Positions 39,042 through 47,071 of a stretch of 64,000 nt of DNA are shown here, one piece after another (the first letter of the stretch is position 1; each line of letters opens with the position of its first letter). Both the position numbers and the translations under genes were made by a program. This DNA is from Desulfomonile sp963700305. Its GTDB lineage: Bacteria; Desulfobacterota; Desulfomonilia; Desulfomonilales; Desulfomonilaceae. Under the pieces are notes generated by a model. The model saw only the letters and a program-made list of their open reading frames with translations. It was not told the origin of the DNA and did no database searches. The DNA lies in NCBI GenBank assembly GCA_963700305.1, contig CAVOXB010000009.1, positions 18,985 through 82,984 on the forward strand, read 5' to 3'.

Positions 39042-40505
39042 ATGACGAATCAGGGTGCATCGCAGCAACCACCTGGACGAGAAACCAGTTCCTCCGTGGC
39101 GGATCCCCGCCGGGCATTGGCTGTAGGGCTCGAACTTGCAAAAAATGCCATACGGGCCCGAACCCTTGAAGAGCTTCAGTTTATTTTGGTAAATGACACG
39201 AGGGCTCTGCTTCCTTTTGATCGGTCTTTGCTCATCGTTCATCTTGGGGGCAAATCAGACCTCGCTGCGGTGAACAATCAACCGAAAATGGATCCTAAGT
39301 CAGATTTCGTGCAACATGCGAAAGCCCTAGCGCCTGCGCTGAAAGAGGTTCAGCAGGGCTTGGTGCTCTTCGCTGCCAACCCTAAAGCCGAAGGGTTGTC
39401 AACGAAGACATTGGAAGAGCTTGAGTCTTATCTGGACTATTCAAGATCCAATGAATTAATCATCCTGCCTTTGACATTCGAAGAACGTGTGATCGCTCAT
39501 ATTCTATTAGAGTTCCAGGGCGATGTTTCACCGGGAGAGGTGGAGACTTTCACGCTGACAACCATGCTTCCCTTTTTCTCGTCTGCACTGGCCGAGAAGT
39601 GGATCCGGTCCCATGAGCGACGTGTGGCTCACGCGTTCACGAGCGCTATTTCTTTCGAAAACGTCACCCGGGAGCCAATGGAGTAGAAACAAGAGGGTGG
39701 CTGCTCTCGCGATCGTCGCAGTCTGCTTCATAGTTCTGTTGTGCATGCCCTTTCCACTCACTGTGGGCGGGAGAGCCGATGTGGCACCCGAATTTGAGTA
39801 TACGCCTATGTGCAAATGGAGGGGATCGTTGAGAAGGTTTTAGTGAAAGAAGGGGACTTGATAAAGAAGGACCAGGTTATCGCAGTCCTGGAGGATAATG
39901 AGATCCAATATAAGATTAGGGAGCAGCAACGCCTTCTCACCGGGTACAGAACCGAGATTGAGATTCTCCGTAGTCAAAGTGCAGAGAACCCATCAAAGTT
40001 GGCAGACAGTGAACTGGTGGCGATCAAAGCTCAGCGTGCTCAAGAGGAACTGGACTTTCTCAAGTGGCAACAGCAATTTTTGCAGATTTGGTCTCCCGTG
40101 GACGGAGTCGTGCTAACAAAGAAGCTGGAGAGTCTTGTCGGCAAGCGCTTCAAAGCTGGCGAGCCTTTCGGCAGAATTGCTCCAAGTGACACCCTCTTGA
40201 CGGAAATCTTTGTTCGCGAGGATGATATCAGCTATGTGAAAGAAGGCCAGGCGGGCGAAGTATTTTTCAATGTTCAGCCTAACGTTTCCCATGCAGTCAA
40301 GGTGAAGACCATTGCGCCCATATCAGAGCCTCTCGAGCGGGTGGGCAGCGTCTTTCGGGTCCGTGCTGTCTTCGACAAGCAACCTCCGGGCATCAGGCCG
40401 GGTATGACAGGTACGGGGCACATCAGTGCTCCACCGGAACCCATGTGGTTCTTGCTCACGAGGCGCCTGCGCGGTAAATTGAATGAGGCCCTCCTCCACT
40501 TCTGA
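39042..40505 (+). pseudogene. GAF / transmembrane / HlyD-like adaptor fusion, two frameshifts
   Basis: The gene begins 20 bp after the M50 gene. Residues 1-190 are GAF-like: TLEELQFILVNDTRALLPFD, then RSLLIVHLGG and ELIILPLTFEERVIAHILLE. After a break near 39,680, a single TM segment follows (VAALAIVAVCFIVLLCMPFP). After another near 39,815 comes a periplasmic HlyD-type region: MEGIVEKVLVKEGDLIKKDQ, EELDFLKWQQQFLQIWSPVD, GVVLTKKLESLVGKRF and RPGMTGTGHI. A cytoplasmic GAF domain joined to a periplasmic adaptor suggests export gated by a ligand or partner. It is the last of the four export genes; none has an ATPase motif. Confidence 0.82.
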
Positions 40506-40914
40506 GCATTGCCCTCTTCTGTTGCTAGTAATCGAGATAGGGCCGCTAGTTACAAGGCGAAAACCTCCCAACTTCTTTGAAATGTGGCTATCGAGTTAGC
40601 TCCGAATAAGTGACCCCCTTGGAATGTAAGCACTCAGTCACGAGTCTTTCAAAAATGGCAGAATGGAGTTGCTTTGGATTATGCGGAGAGTTTTTCGCCC
40701 TTCCGCTACACCTTACGGAGACGATTCTTGTTACCGGCATTTTGAGCAGAAGATTGACATGGATATCTTCTCAAAGGGAAGACTGTATCAAGGTAACTCT
40801 GCACATCTTGTTGGGGATCTTCACCTAAAGGACGCGTGACTGTTTGCTTGTCTGCTGCCTCCGTGCCTTTCTCTGACAGTCGGGCAAAATGTCGGCGCAG
40901 GTCCCTGAGCTCAG
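40506..40914. other. Intergenic, no supported gene
   Basis: Between the export operon and IS200 copy 1. Short frames only, for example 72 codons at 40,610, without a ribosome binding site or recognisable family. No clear terminator for the export operon was found. Confidence 0.5.
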
Positions 40915-41553
40915 GTTAAATTACCCCCGGCAAAGCCGGGGGCATATTCCTGTTAGCCCCCCAAGGGGGTCAGCTCATGAGTCCCCTGAAGGGGACGGGT
41001 CGTCGTCAGAAAGCCAGTTCAGTTGATCGAGCCTTGCGTCTTTGGCGTCCTGCGCGCGAATCGTATTCCTTACAGACTCTTCGTCCAAACCCACTGTTGA
41101 GACATAGTAGCCACGAGCCCAAAAGCTCTCTCCTGCAAAGTTCCGCTTTCTCGCTGTGAAATTCCTTGCAATGGAGATCGCACTCTTGCCTTTGATGTAC
41201 CCGATCACGTTGGACACAGCAAACTTGGGTGGAATACTCATGCACACATGGACATGATCCGAGCACAGATGTCCTTCCACTATCTGGGACTCCTTTTGGC
41301 GAGCCAACTCATGAAATATCTCTCCCAGGTATTTCCGAAGGGAACCGTAAATCTGCTTTCTCCGGCGTTTGGGAATGAAAACCACATGATACTTGCAATC
41401 CCACTTCGTGTGATTTAGGCTCTTATAGTCTTTCATGAAAACCTCCCAGAATTGAAATTTGGTGTGTTCTGGGAGGTTGCCTCTTACTGCCTCACACGGT
41501 CAAACCTTGGGGAGTCTCCCCGGCAAAGCCGGGGGCTTACCATTTTCTGGTTA
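40915..41553 (-). mobile_element. IS200-family element, copy 1 (639 bp)
   Basis: Comparison with copy 2 at 48,047-48,685 fixes the ends: both are 639 bp, begin TAACCAGAAAATGG on the coding strand and end TAATTTAAC. Subterminal hairpins CCCCCGGC-TTT-GCCGGGGG lie at both ends, as usual for IS200/IS605 elements, which lack inverted terminal repeats and target duplications. It carries only tnpA, with a catalytic-site change. Confidence 0.9.
40975..41436 (-). CDS. tnpA: IS200 transposase TnpA (HUH-Y1), catalytic Tyr replaced
   Basis: A 153-aa Y1 transposase with the HUH motif SDHVHVCMSI (His61, His63) and the fold MKDYKSLNHTKWDCKYHVVF. It is identical to copy 2 except at residues 124-128. There copy 2 has KYIREQ, with Tyr125 at the position of the catalytic Tyr127 of IS608, and this copy has NTIRAQ. 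At the DNA level this is a one-base deletion and a one-base insertion that restore the frame, plus two substitutions. Without the tyrosine it should be unable to cleave DNA. Confidence 0.93.
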   Translation of the reverse strand: MKDYKSLNHTKWDCKYHVVFIPKRRRKQIYGSLRKYLGEIFHELARQKESQIVEGHLCSDHVHVCMSIPPKFAVSNVIGYIKGKSAISIARNFTARKRNFAGESFWARGYYVSTVGLDEESVRNTIRAQDAKDARLDQLNWLSDDDPSPSGDS

Positions 41554-41607
41554 TGAGCTCATCCTTAGTCTTCTTTTCATCTTCCACATTGGCCACTGGA
41601 GAAGATG

Positions 41608-41817
41608 CTAATCTAGCTCCCTGATCGCCTTAACCATTTCTACGAAAGCGTCCCTTACCTGGCTCTCCGTGATGCTGAGACGACCCGACAGCTCAAGGGC
41701 AGAGGCAAGGCCTGCTTCTATAATCTGTCGGAGAACGCTCTGGAACTCTCTGTGATTCAAGTCGTATTTCACCATAATAGTATCGTCGTGCATCCCTGAT
41801 TCCATATCCGCAAGCAC
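41608..41817 (-). CDS. Hypothetical protein, 65-69 aa
   Basis: A helical protein (DLNHREFQSVLRQIIEAGLA, then ITESQVRDAFVEMVKAIREL). The start may be GTG at 41,817 or ATG at 41,805. It is divergent from the redox operon, with a palindromic operator candidate between them. I do not recognise the family; it has the size of a small regulator or toxin-antitoxin partner. Confidence 0.45.
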   Translation of the reverse strand: MLADMESGMHDDTIMVKYDLNHREFQSVLRQIIEAGLASALELSGRLSITESQVRDAFVEMVKAIRELD

Positions 41818-41850
41818 ACGATAAGGAATGATAGTTCTTATTTTTTCAGT

Positions 41851-41866
41851 CTTGACTTAAGTCAAG
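41851..41866. promoter_or_regulatory. CRP/FNR-type palindrome CTTGACTTAAGTCAAG
   Basis: A perfect 16-bp palindrome containing TTGAC-N4-GTCAA, close to the TTGAT-N4-ATCAA half-sites of FNR/CRP-family regulators. It lies 76 bp upstream of the ferredoxin start, between divergent genes. Redox- or oxygen-dependent control of the operon would fit, but the regulator is not in the window. Confidence 0.5.
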
Positions 41867-41942
41867 GCCTATTCCTTCACGATCGCATAGTCTGGGGACA
41901 CCATCGTCACGGTGGACTTATTGCGACGAGGAGAGATCCGCT

Positions 41943-42698
41943 ATGAGCACATTACGGAAGATCATCGAAATCGACGAAGCGCTTTGCGACGGCTGCGGGA
42001 ACTGCATCGTATCGTGCGCCGAAGGCGCTCTGCAGGTCGTTGAAGGAAAGGCCAAACTGCTTGAAGAAAGATACTGCGACGGCCTTGGCGCCTGCCTTGG
42101 AGACTGTCCCACAGGAGCATTGAAGGTGATAGAGCGCCATGCGCAAGATTTCGACGAAAGAGCGGTTGAACACCATATGGCTGAGCTGAGGGAAGTGCCG
42201 CAGCATGTGCCGGAAACCCTGCCCTGCGGATGCCCATCGACTCATCTCCAGACTTTTGCGCCGAAAACGGCATGCAATAAGGTCAACCAACCTTTGGGCA
42301 ACCTGTCGACCGAGTCCGCTCTTTCCCACTGGCCGGTTCAGATTCGTCTCGTACCAGCGGGGGCCCCCTTTCTAAGAAACGCGGATCTCCTTGTCATTGC
42401 TGACTGTACGGCGATTGTGTACCCGGACTTTCATCGCGACCTCCTGGCGGGCCAGGTGGTGCTCATGGGATGTCCCAAGTTCGATGATGTTCAGCACTTT
42501 GTGGAGAAATTCGCCGAGATCTTTCAGAAAGCTAACATCAGGAGCGTCAGTACGGTTGTCATGGAAGTCCCTTGCTGTCAAGGCCTTCCGGTAATTGTCA
42601 AGAAAGCCATGGACAACGCCGGGAAGAGAGTCCCTATGGAGTATCTCGTCATTGGCTTGCAAGGGGACATCTTGAAAAGAGAAAAACTTGTAGCTTGA
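41943..42698 (+). CDS. 4Fe-4S ferredoxin-like protein, 251 aa
   Basis: The ATG follows GAGGAGAGATCCGCT. Near the N-terminus there are two clusters of Cys: CDGCGNCIVSCAEGAL, and CDGLGACLGDCPTGAL, giving two 4Fe-4S sites, the second slightly atypical. The central and C-terminal parts (VQIRLVPAGAPFLRNADLLV, then ADCTAIVYPDFHRDLLAGQV) carry two further Cys motifs, MGCPKFDD and PCCQGL, as in a family of ferredoxins in anaerobes and methanogens. It is cytoplasmic. It is the first gene of an operon with two thioredoxin-like proteins and CcdA, so it may feed electrons into disulfide reduction. Confidence 0.85.
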   Translation: MSTLRKIIEIDEALCDGCGNCIVSCAEGALQVVEGKAKLLEERYCDGLGACLGDCPTGALKVIERHAQDFDERAVEHHMAELREVPQHVPETLPCGCPSTHLQTFAPKTACNKVNQPLGNLSTESALSHWPVQIRLVPAGAPFLRNADLLVIADCTAIVYPDFHRDLLAGQVVLMGCPKFDDVQHFVEKFAEIFQKANIRSVSTVVMEVPCCQGLPVIVKKAMDNAGKRVPMEYLVIGLQGDILKREKLVA

Positions 42699-42800
42699 CG
42701 TGACCATTTCTGATCAGGGGAGTCGGAAGAGTGACAGCCAGGGGAGCTTATTGGGCAGAAGATTCCTCGTGTCGCTGATTTCGTCATATAGGATAAATTC

Positions 42801-43046
42801 ATGAAAGTTGAAATTCTTAGTGTCGGTTGTTCCAAGTGCAACAAGTTCTTCGATGCCGTCAATGATCTTATCAATACGAAAGGTATTGATGCAGAGATCG
42901 TCAAAGTGGAAGATATGACGACCTTCTGCAAGTACGGGGTGTTCATGCTCCCTGCACTCGTCATCGACGGCCAGGTAAAGATTGCGGGCAAGTTGCCCAA
43001 AGAATCCGAGCTTATGGGCTGGCTGACATCCCAAGCACCAGAATGA
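42801..43046 (+). CDS. Small redox-active thioredoxin-like protein, 81 aa
   Basis: MKVEILSVGCSKCNKFFDAV has the CxxC active site (Cys10, Cys13) of the short thioredoxin family often called redox-active disulfide protein 2. The cis-Pro region is present in FMLPALVIDGQVKIAGKLPK. At about 80 residues it has the usual length for the family. No signal peptide, so cytoplasmic. It lies 100 bp after the ferredoxin gene and probably exchanges electrons with it or with CcdA. Confidence 0.88.
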   Translation: MKVEILSVGCSKCNKFFDAVNDLINTKGIDAEIVKVEDMTTFCKYGVFMLPALVIDGQVKIAGKLPKESELMGWLTSQAPE

Positions 43047-43168
43047 AGCCACCTTCGCTCTTAGATAGGGTGAGGGACTAAACAATGGTCCTTGCCAACT
43101 CAGGAGTTAGTTGCGGATTCCGACTGGCCTTCAAAAAGGGTCTCAGATCTCAAGAAGTTGGAGTAAAG

Positions 43169-43570
43169 ATGTCTCCAAAACCTAAAATAACACATGTGTT
43201 TTTGGCTTTGTTCCTCATTTCAACTCTCTTGTCAGGATGGCCAAACGCTTCAGCGAACGAATCAAGAGTCGAGATGGCCTCCGTGTTTGCCTCAAGAATG
43301 CCGGTCATGCTGCAATTCGGAAAGAGCTGGTGTCCCCGCTGCAAGTCGACGAAGCCTATTCTCGATAACGTGGCTAGAACCTATAACGGGAAGGCGCTCA
43401 TCATACCGGTCGACGTGGAAATCAACAAGGACCTGGTACGGGACTTCAGTATACGTCTGATTCCGACTCAGATCTTTCTTCGGCCGGATCGAACCGAATT
43501 CTTCAGGCATGAGGGTATCCTTCAGGAACAGCAGATAAGTGAAGTCTTAGGGAAAATGGGCGTTCAGTGA
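43169..43570 (+). CDS. Exported thioredoxin-fold protein, 133 aa
   Basis: The start at 43,169 (ATG, MSPKPKITHVFLALFLISTL) gives a signal peptide cleaved after about NASA; a longer frame to 43,085 lacks it. The mature part has FGKSWCPRCKSTKPILDNVA with the WCxxC active site and RLIPTQIFL with cis-Pro. It should act in the periplasm, receiving electrons from CcdA. Its place between the small disulfide protein and ccdA supports that. Confidence 0.87.
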   Translation: MSPKPKITHVFLALFLISTLLSGWPNASANESRVEMASVFASRMPVMLQFGKSWCPRCKSTKPILDNVARTYNGKALIIPVDVEINKDLVRDFSIRLIPTQIFLRPDRTEFFRHEGILQEQQISEVLGKMGVQ

Positions 43571-43662
43571 ACCGGGGTTCATCGTTTCCTCGCAAAGGAG
43601 AGTGAACGGACAATCTTGAGGCTTATCTGCTCTCCAGACGCCATGTTTCAAGGAGAAGCGGA

Positions 43663-44374
43663 ATGGAATCGGTTTCGGTGGTAATTCAGCAATGGGTTTC
43701 GTCTAGCAGCTTGTGGTTGACCGCGACCGGAGCTTTCGTTGGCGGAGTCATGACAGCGATGAGCCCTTGTATCATTGCTATGGTGCCGCTCTTGATCGGG
43801 TTCATAGCTGGGATGGAAGAAGAGGTGACGACGCTGCGGTCTTTCGTTCTTACCCTCGCTTTCGTGCTTGGCTTCAGTTTGGAGTTGGCTCTCCTCTTTA
43901 CTGTTGGATTTGCCGCAACTCCCTTTCTGCAATCACCATACATGATCTACTTCCTGGCCTTGATGTGCGTACTCTTGGGACTCCATTTCTTGGATCTCTT
44001 TCACATCCCGTTTTCGATCTCGCAAGACAGAATTCCAAGATTTACCGGGATCCTGGGCGCCGCCGTGTTCGGATTCATGTTCGGCCTGGTGTCTCTGCCC
44101 TGTACGGGTCCTGCACTCCTGCTCATCGTGAGCGTCATCCCTGTCAAGGGCTTCTGGGTCGGCGGGATTATGATGCTTCTGTACGGAGTGGGTCATTGTC
44201 TGCTGATTCTAATCGTGGGCACCTCGGCTGGTGCGGCCAAGAAACTGGTAGGATCTCGCCAACTGGGTACCATAAACCTGAATATGAAGAGGGCTGGTGG
44301 AGTTCTGTTTGACACTCTTAGGCTCGTACATCGGACTCGGCGCATACTGTCCAGCTTTGGGAATAGGCCTCTGA
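43663..44374 (+). pseudogene. ccdA: CcdA-type thiol-disulfide transporter, one frameshift near the end
   Basis: The protein has six membrane segments (e.g. TATGAFVGGVMTAMSPCIIA, then VLTLAFVLGFSLELALLFTV) and the two Cys-Pro motifs of DsbD-beta/CcdA: MSPCIIAMVPLL in TM1 and LPCTGPALL in TM4. Near 44,300 an extra T in CTGTTTGAC shifts the frame; correcting it gives the family-typical end TLLGSYIGLGAYCPALGIGL, stopping at 44,374. CcdA passes reducing power from cytoplasmic thioredoxin to periplasmic thioredoxins for cytochrome c maturation or disulfide reduction. A T-run indel in such a conserved gene argues for sequencing error. Confidence 0.87.
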
Positions 44375-44725
44375 TGGTGGGAGGCTGAGTCAATGAGCAC
44401 GACAAATCCATTGTCTCTCATGTGCGTGTCTTCCTTTTTTGATCAGATCTATCCCCCAAGAAGAGATGCGGTGCGCTAAGAAACAAAATAAAAGGGGATT
44501 TTTTCATCAACGTGACGACGGTTTTGCCTGCGTCCGGTCGCGTGGGACTCCTGCGGATACCTTTTGGGGGTCAGCGGAGCTATCCGTCCACCAGTCAAGG
44601 GTGCCAAAACGGACAACAGAAGGCTGAATATTGCCGGATCTCCATGTTAGGCGATTGGCTTTCGACCCGGTTCCCAAAATATATTCTGTATTGTGCCCAT
44701 AGATTTTGCGGAAGGGAACACTAAA
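44375..44725. other. Intergenic, no supported gene
   Basis: About 350 bp between ccdA and the IS701-like element. Only very short frames, e.g. a 28-codon frame at 44,393; none is convincing. Confidence 0.5.
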
Positions 44726-46205
44726 CTATAGTTTCGCCTTTTTGGTGGTACTTATGATGGTAGAGTGAGAAATTGCTTGCAAAAAGCGGGCGTTCCGCGC
44801 ACATCGGTTTTGGAAAAGATGATGTGTAAGGAGGAACGCCAGCTTGAAAAAGTATATACCAGAAGCGTTCGGGATTGACGACATTTGTTTCAGAGTCTTC
44901 TTCAGCGCTCCGAGTTATCGCATGTTCGTGGCGCTGTTGGTCGGTTGGGTGCTCACTGTGGGGAAACACACGGTCAGCAGAGTTATCTTGACCATGAGAC
45001 TCCATGAATCCAGACACTTTGCCACTGTGTATCGATTCTTGGGTAAAGGGAGTTGGAGCGCTGATTCAGTATCTCGATGGCTTTTCAGAATTCTTCTAGA
45101 CACATTGGTTACGAAGGGCACTGAGATCCTGGTGGTGGTTGATGATACCTTGAACAAGCACTGTGGCAAGAAGATTTGTGGAGCTGGTTGGCAGCATGAC
45201 GGTTCGGCCCTGAAGCCGGCCCAGAAGAAAGGTCATGGAGTATGTTTCGTCATCATTGGTCTAGCTATCCGTCTGCCTGAAATCAGCGATCGAGTCTTTT
45301 GTCTGCCGTATTCCGCCCGGCTTTGGTGGCCTCCAAAAGCCAAGGTTAGACCAGAAGGTCTGCCTTACAAGACAAAGCCCGAGATTGGTTTGGAGCTTAT
45401 CAACCTGACCTATTCGTGGCTCAGAGAAGGGGAGCGTTTGAGAGTCGTGGCAGACCTTGGATACTGTTGCAAGACAGTGCTCAAAGGGCGCTCCAAAGGT
45501 GTCCATGTTACTGGGAGGTTCCTAAAGACGTCGGCCCTGTTGGCTCCGGTCGCGCCCCAGACCATTCGACGGCGAGGCAGACCTCGTAAAAGAGGTGATC
45601 GACTGCCCACTCCGGCGACCATGTTTCAAGATCCAAACTTGAGTTGGCATCGAATCAAGGTATTTTGCTATGGAAAAGAGATCGGCCTGTTGGTACATCA
45701 GTTTACAGCTCTTTGGTACCATAGCGCAGGACAAGAGAAAGTCTCTGTGGTTCTCTGTCGAGATCCGAAAGGAAAGCATGCAGATATCGTGTTCTTCGAC
45801 ACCGACGCAGCGTCTTCGCCTGAGAATATCATTGCTCGATATGCGGCACGCTGGAGCATCGAGATTACCAACCGTGAAGCCAAGCAACTCCTCGGCGCTG
45901 ACGAGCCCCAGTGTCGCAAGGAAAAGTCGGTTATGCGTGCCCCAATGTTCGCATACTGGGCCTACTCGCTCGTAGTTCTTTGGTTTGTGCGACAATTCTC
46001 AGCCGCCAAAGATCTCGTGATAGATCCGGCCCCGTGGTATCGCAAAAAGAAAACTTTCACCTTTTCCGACATGCTTGCCGCTGCACGAAGGAGCCACTTC
46101 TCACTGAACTTTTCTCAGGAAGTCGGGAAGAATAATGACTTGCACAAAATCAACACCCCGCGCTCCACGAGCGACTTTAAATACTCTGAAATCGCAAAAC
46201 TATAG
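44726..46205 (+). mobile_element. IS701-like insertion element, 1,480 bp
   Basis: The ends CTATAGTTTCGC (44,726-44,737) and, reversed, CTATAGTTTTGC (ending at 46,205) are near-perfect inverted terminal repeats with one mismatch in twelve. The single transposase frame stops inside the right repeat. No convincing target duplication was found. Confidence 0.8.
44844..46205 (+). CDS. DDE transposase, IS701-like, 453 aa
   Basis: The ATG (TTG at 44,844 is read as start; the frame begins MKKYIPEAFGIDDICFRVFF) is followed by a full-length DDE_5-type domain. ILVVVDDTLNKHCGKKICGA carries the first Asp, LRVVADLGYCCKTVLKGRSK the second, and ARWSIEITNREAKQLLG the Glu. The GRPRKRGDRL segment is a basic insertion between. 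The frame is intact and spans the element almost fully, ending in the right inverted repeat. The family assignment rests on motifs and length; IS4- or ISNCY-type relatives are alternatives. Confidence 0.85.
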   Translation: MKKYIPEAFGIDDICFRVFFSAPSYRMFVALLVGWVLTVGKHTVSRVILTMRLHESRHFATVYRFLGKGSWSADSVSRWLFRILLDTLVTKGTEILVVVDDTLNKHCGKKICGAGWQHDGSALKPAQKKGHGVCFVIIGLAIRLPEISDRVFCLPYSARLWWPPKAKVRPEGLPYKTKPEIGLELINLTYSWLREGERLRVVADLGYCCKTVLKGRSKGVHVTGRFLKTSALLAPVAPQTIRRRGRPRKRGDRLPTPATMFQDPNLSWHRIKVFCYGKEIGLLVHQFTALWYHSAGQEKVSVVLCRDPKGKHADIVFFDTDAASSPENIIARYAARWSIEITNREAKQLLGADEPQCRKEKSVMRAPMFAYWAYSLVVLWFVRQFSAAKDLVIDPAPWYRKKKTFTFSDMLAAARRSHFSLNFSQEVGKNNDLHKINTPRSTSDFKYSEIAKL

Positions 46206-46246
46206 GATTCATACGTCCCGATCTCTATAGAATCTTAGACTATCCG

Positions 46247-46310
46247 AACTTTCCGAAAGTTATTGACATAGAACCGAGCAGGTTGTATTTTAACTATCGG
46301 AAAGTTCCGA
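46247..46310 (+). promoter_or_regulatory. Promoter flanked by TTCCGA operator palindromes
   Basis: TTGACA (46,263-46,268) and TATTTT (46,286-46,291), 17 bp apart, form a promoter for the 46,344 gene. It is flanked by AACTTTCCGAAAGTT (46,247-46,261) and TCGGAAAGTTCCGA (46,297-46,310), palindromes sharing the TTCCGA/TCGGAA half-site. This layout suggests repression, perhaps by the gene's own DNA-binding product. Confidence 0.6.
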
Positions 46311-46343
46311 AACCCGAACAATCGTTTTTCTTGGAGAACGAGA

Positions 46344-46991
46344 ATGTCCGAGAATATGAGAGAAGAATTAATTCGGTTTGTAGCCGATTTGAAAAAGGAC
46401 AAGAAGGTCTCTTGGGATCAAATCGCCGAGCGTTGTAGGGAGAGATTCCCTAACGCAGCAGGGGTGTCCTTGACGGCGAATGCGGTCCGCAAGAGATACA
46501 ACGCTCGGCTTAAGGAATTGGAGACTTTCCAACCTGTTACGGGTAGCAAGGAGTCAGAAATGGTTTCAGCAGAAGTCAAAGAGCAATTGCGCCAAGAATT
46601 GATTGAGGCAATGGAGGATTACGTTGAAGAACGTGTCCAGATGGTGATTGAGAGAGTGAGTGCACAGGTAGCCGAACGAGTTTTTGAAGAAAAGATGACG
46701 AACCTTCGGAACGTTCCAACAATAACTTCTCCCGAAGGCCACGGATACCCACCTGCTCCCCCTATGCCTGAGACCGTCCAAGGAACCAGACGGCATGCAT
46801 TTCCGAGGGGAAAAATTGCCGGAACGGTCGATGCGACACTCTTAGAACTTTTTCAAAATGAGAGAAAAGAGCGTGGATGTAACGTGAGCCGGATGCTGGA
46901 TATAGTTCTTTGGAACTACTTTGGGCATGGCAAACTTGAGAAACCGAAAATGTCTTTTGAACTTTCCGAACCTTCAGAGAATCAGGCATGA
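46344..46991 (+). CDS. Putative DNA-binding protein, 215 aa
   Basis: The ATG follows CTTGGAGAACGAGA. Residues 1-65 look like a helix-turn-helix (RFVADLKKDKKVSWDQIAER, then GVSLTANAVRKRYNARLKEL). Residues 75-125 form a coiled coil (KEQLRQELIEAMEDYVEERV). The C-terminal 60 residues, TVDATLLELFQNERKERGCN, resemble a ribbon-helix-helix-like segment. I do not recognise the family, but similar proteins are found near recombinases on mobile elements. The operator-flanked promoter makes autoregulation likely. Confidence 0.6.
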   Translation: MSENMREELIRFVADLKKDKKVSWDQIAERCRERFPNAAGVSLTANAVRKRYNARLKELETFQPVTGSKESEMVSAEVKEQLRQELIEAMEDYVEERVQMVIERVSAQVAERVFEEKMTNLRNVPTITSPEGHGYPPAPPMPETVQGTRRHAFPRGKIAGTVDATLLELFQNERKERGCNVSRMLDIVLWNYFGHGKLEKPKMSFELSEPSENQA

Positions 46992-47071
46992 TTTTTGCTG
47001 GAAGTGTTTCTGGGCAAGATTCCCTTGTGGAAACAAGATTGAATTATCTAGAGGAATAGACCGAAACCAAC

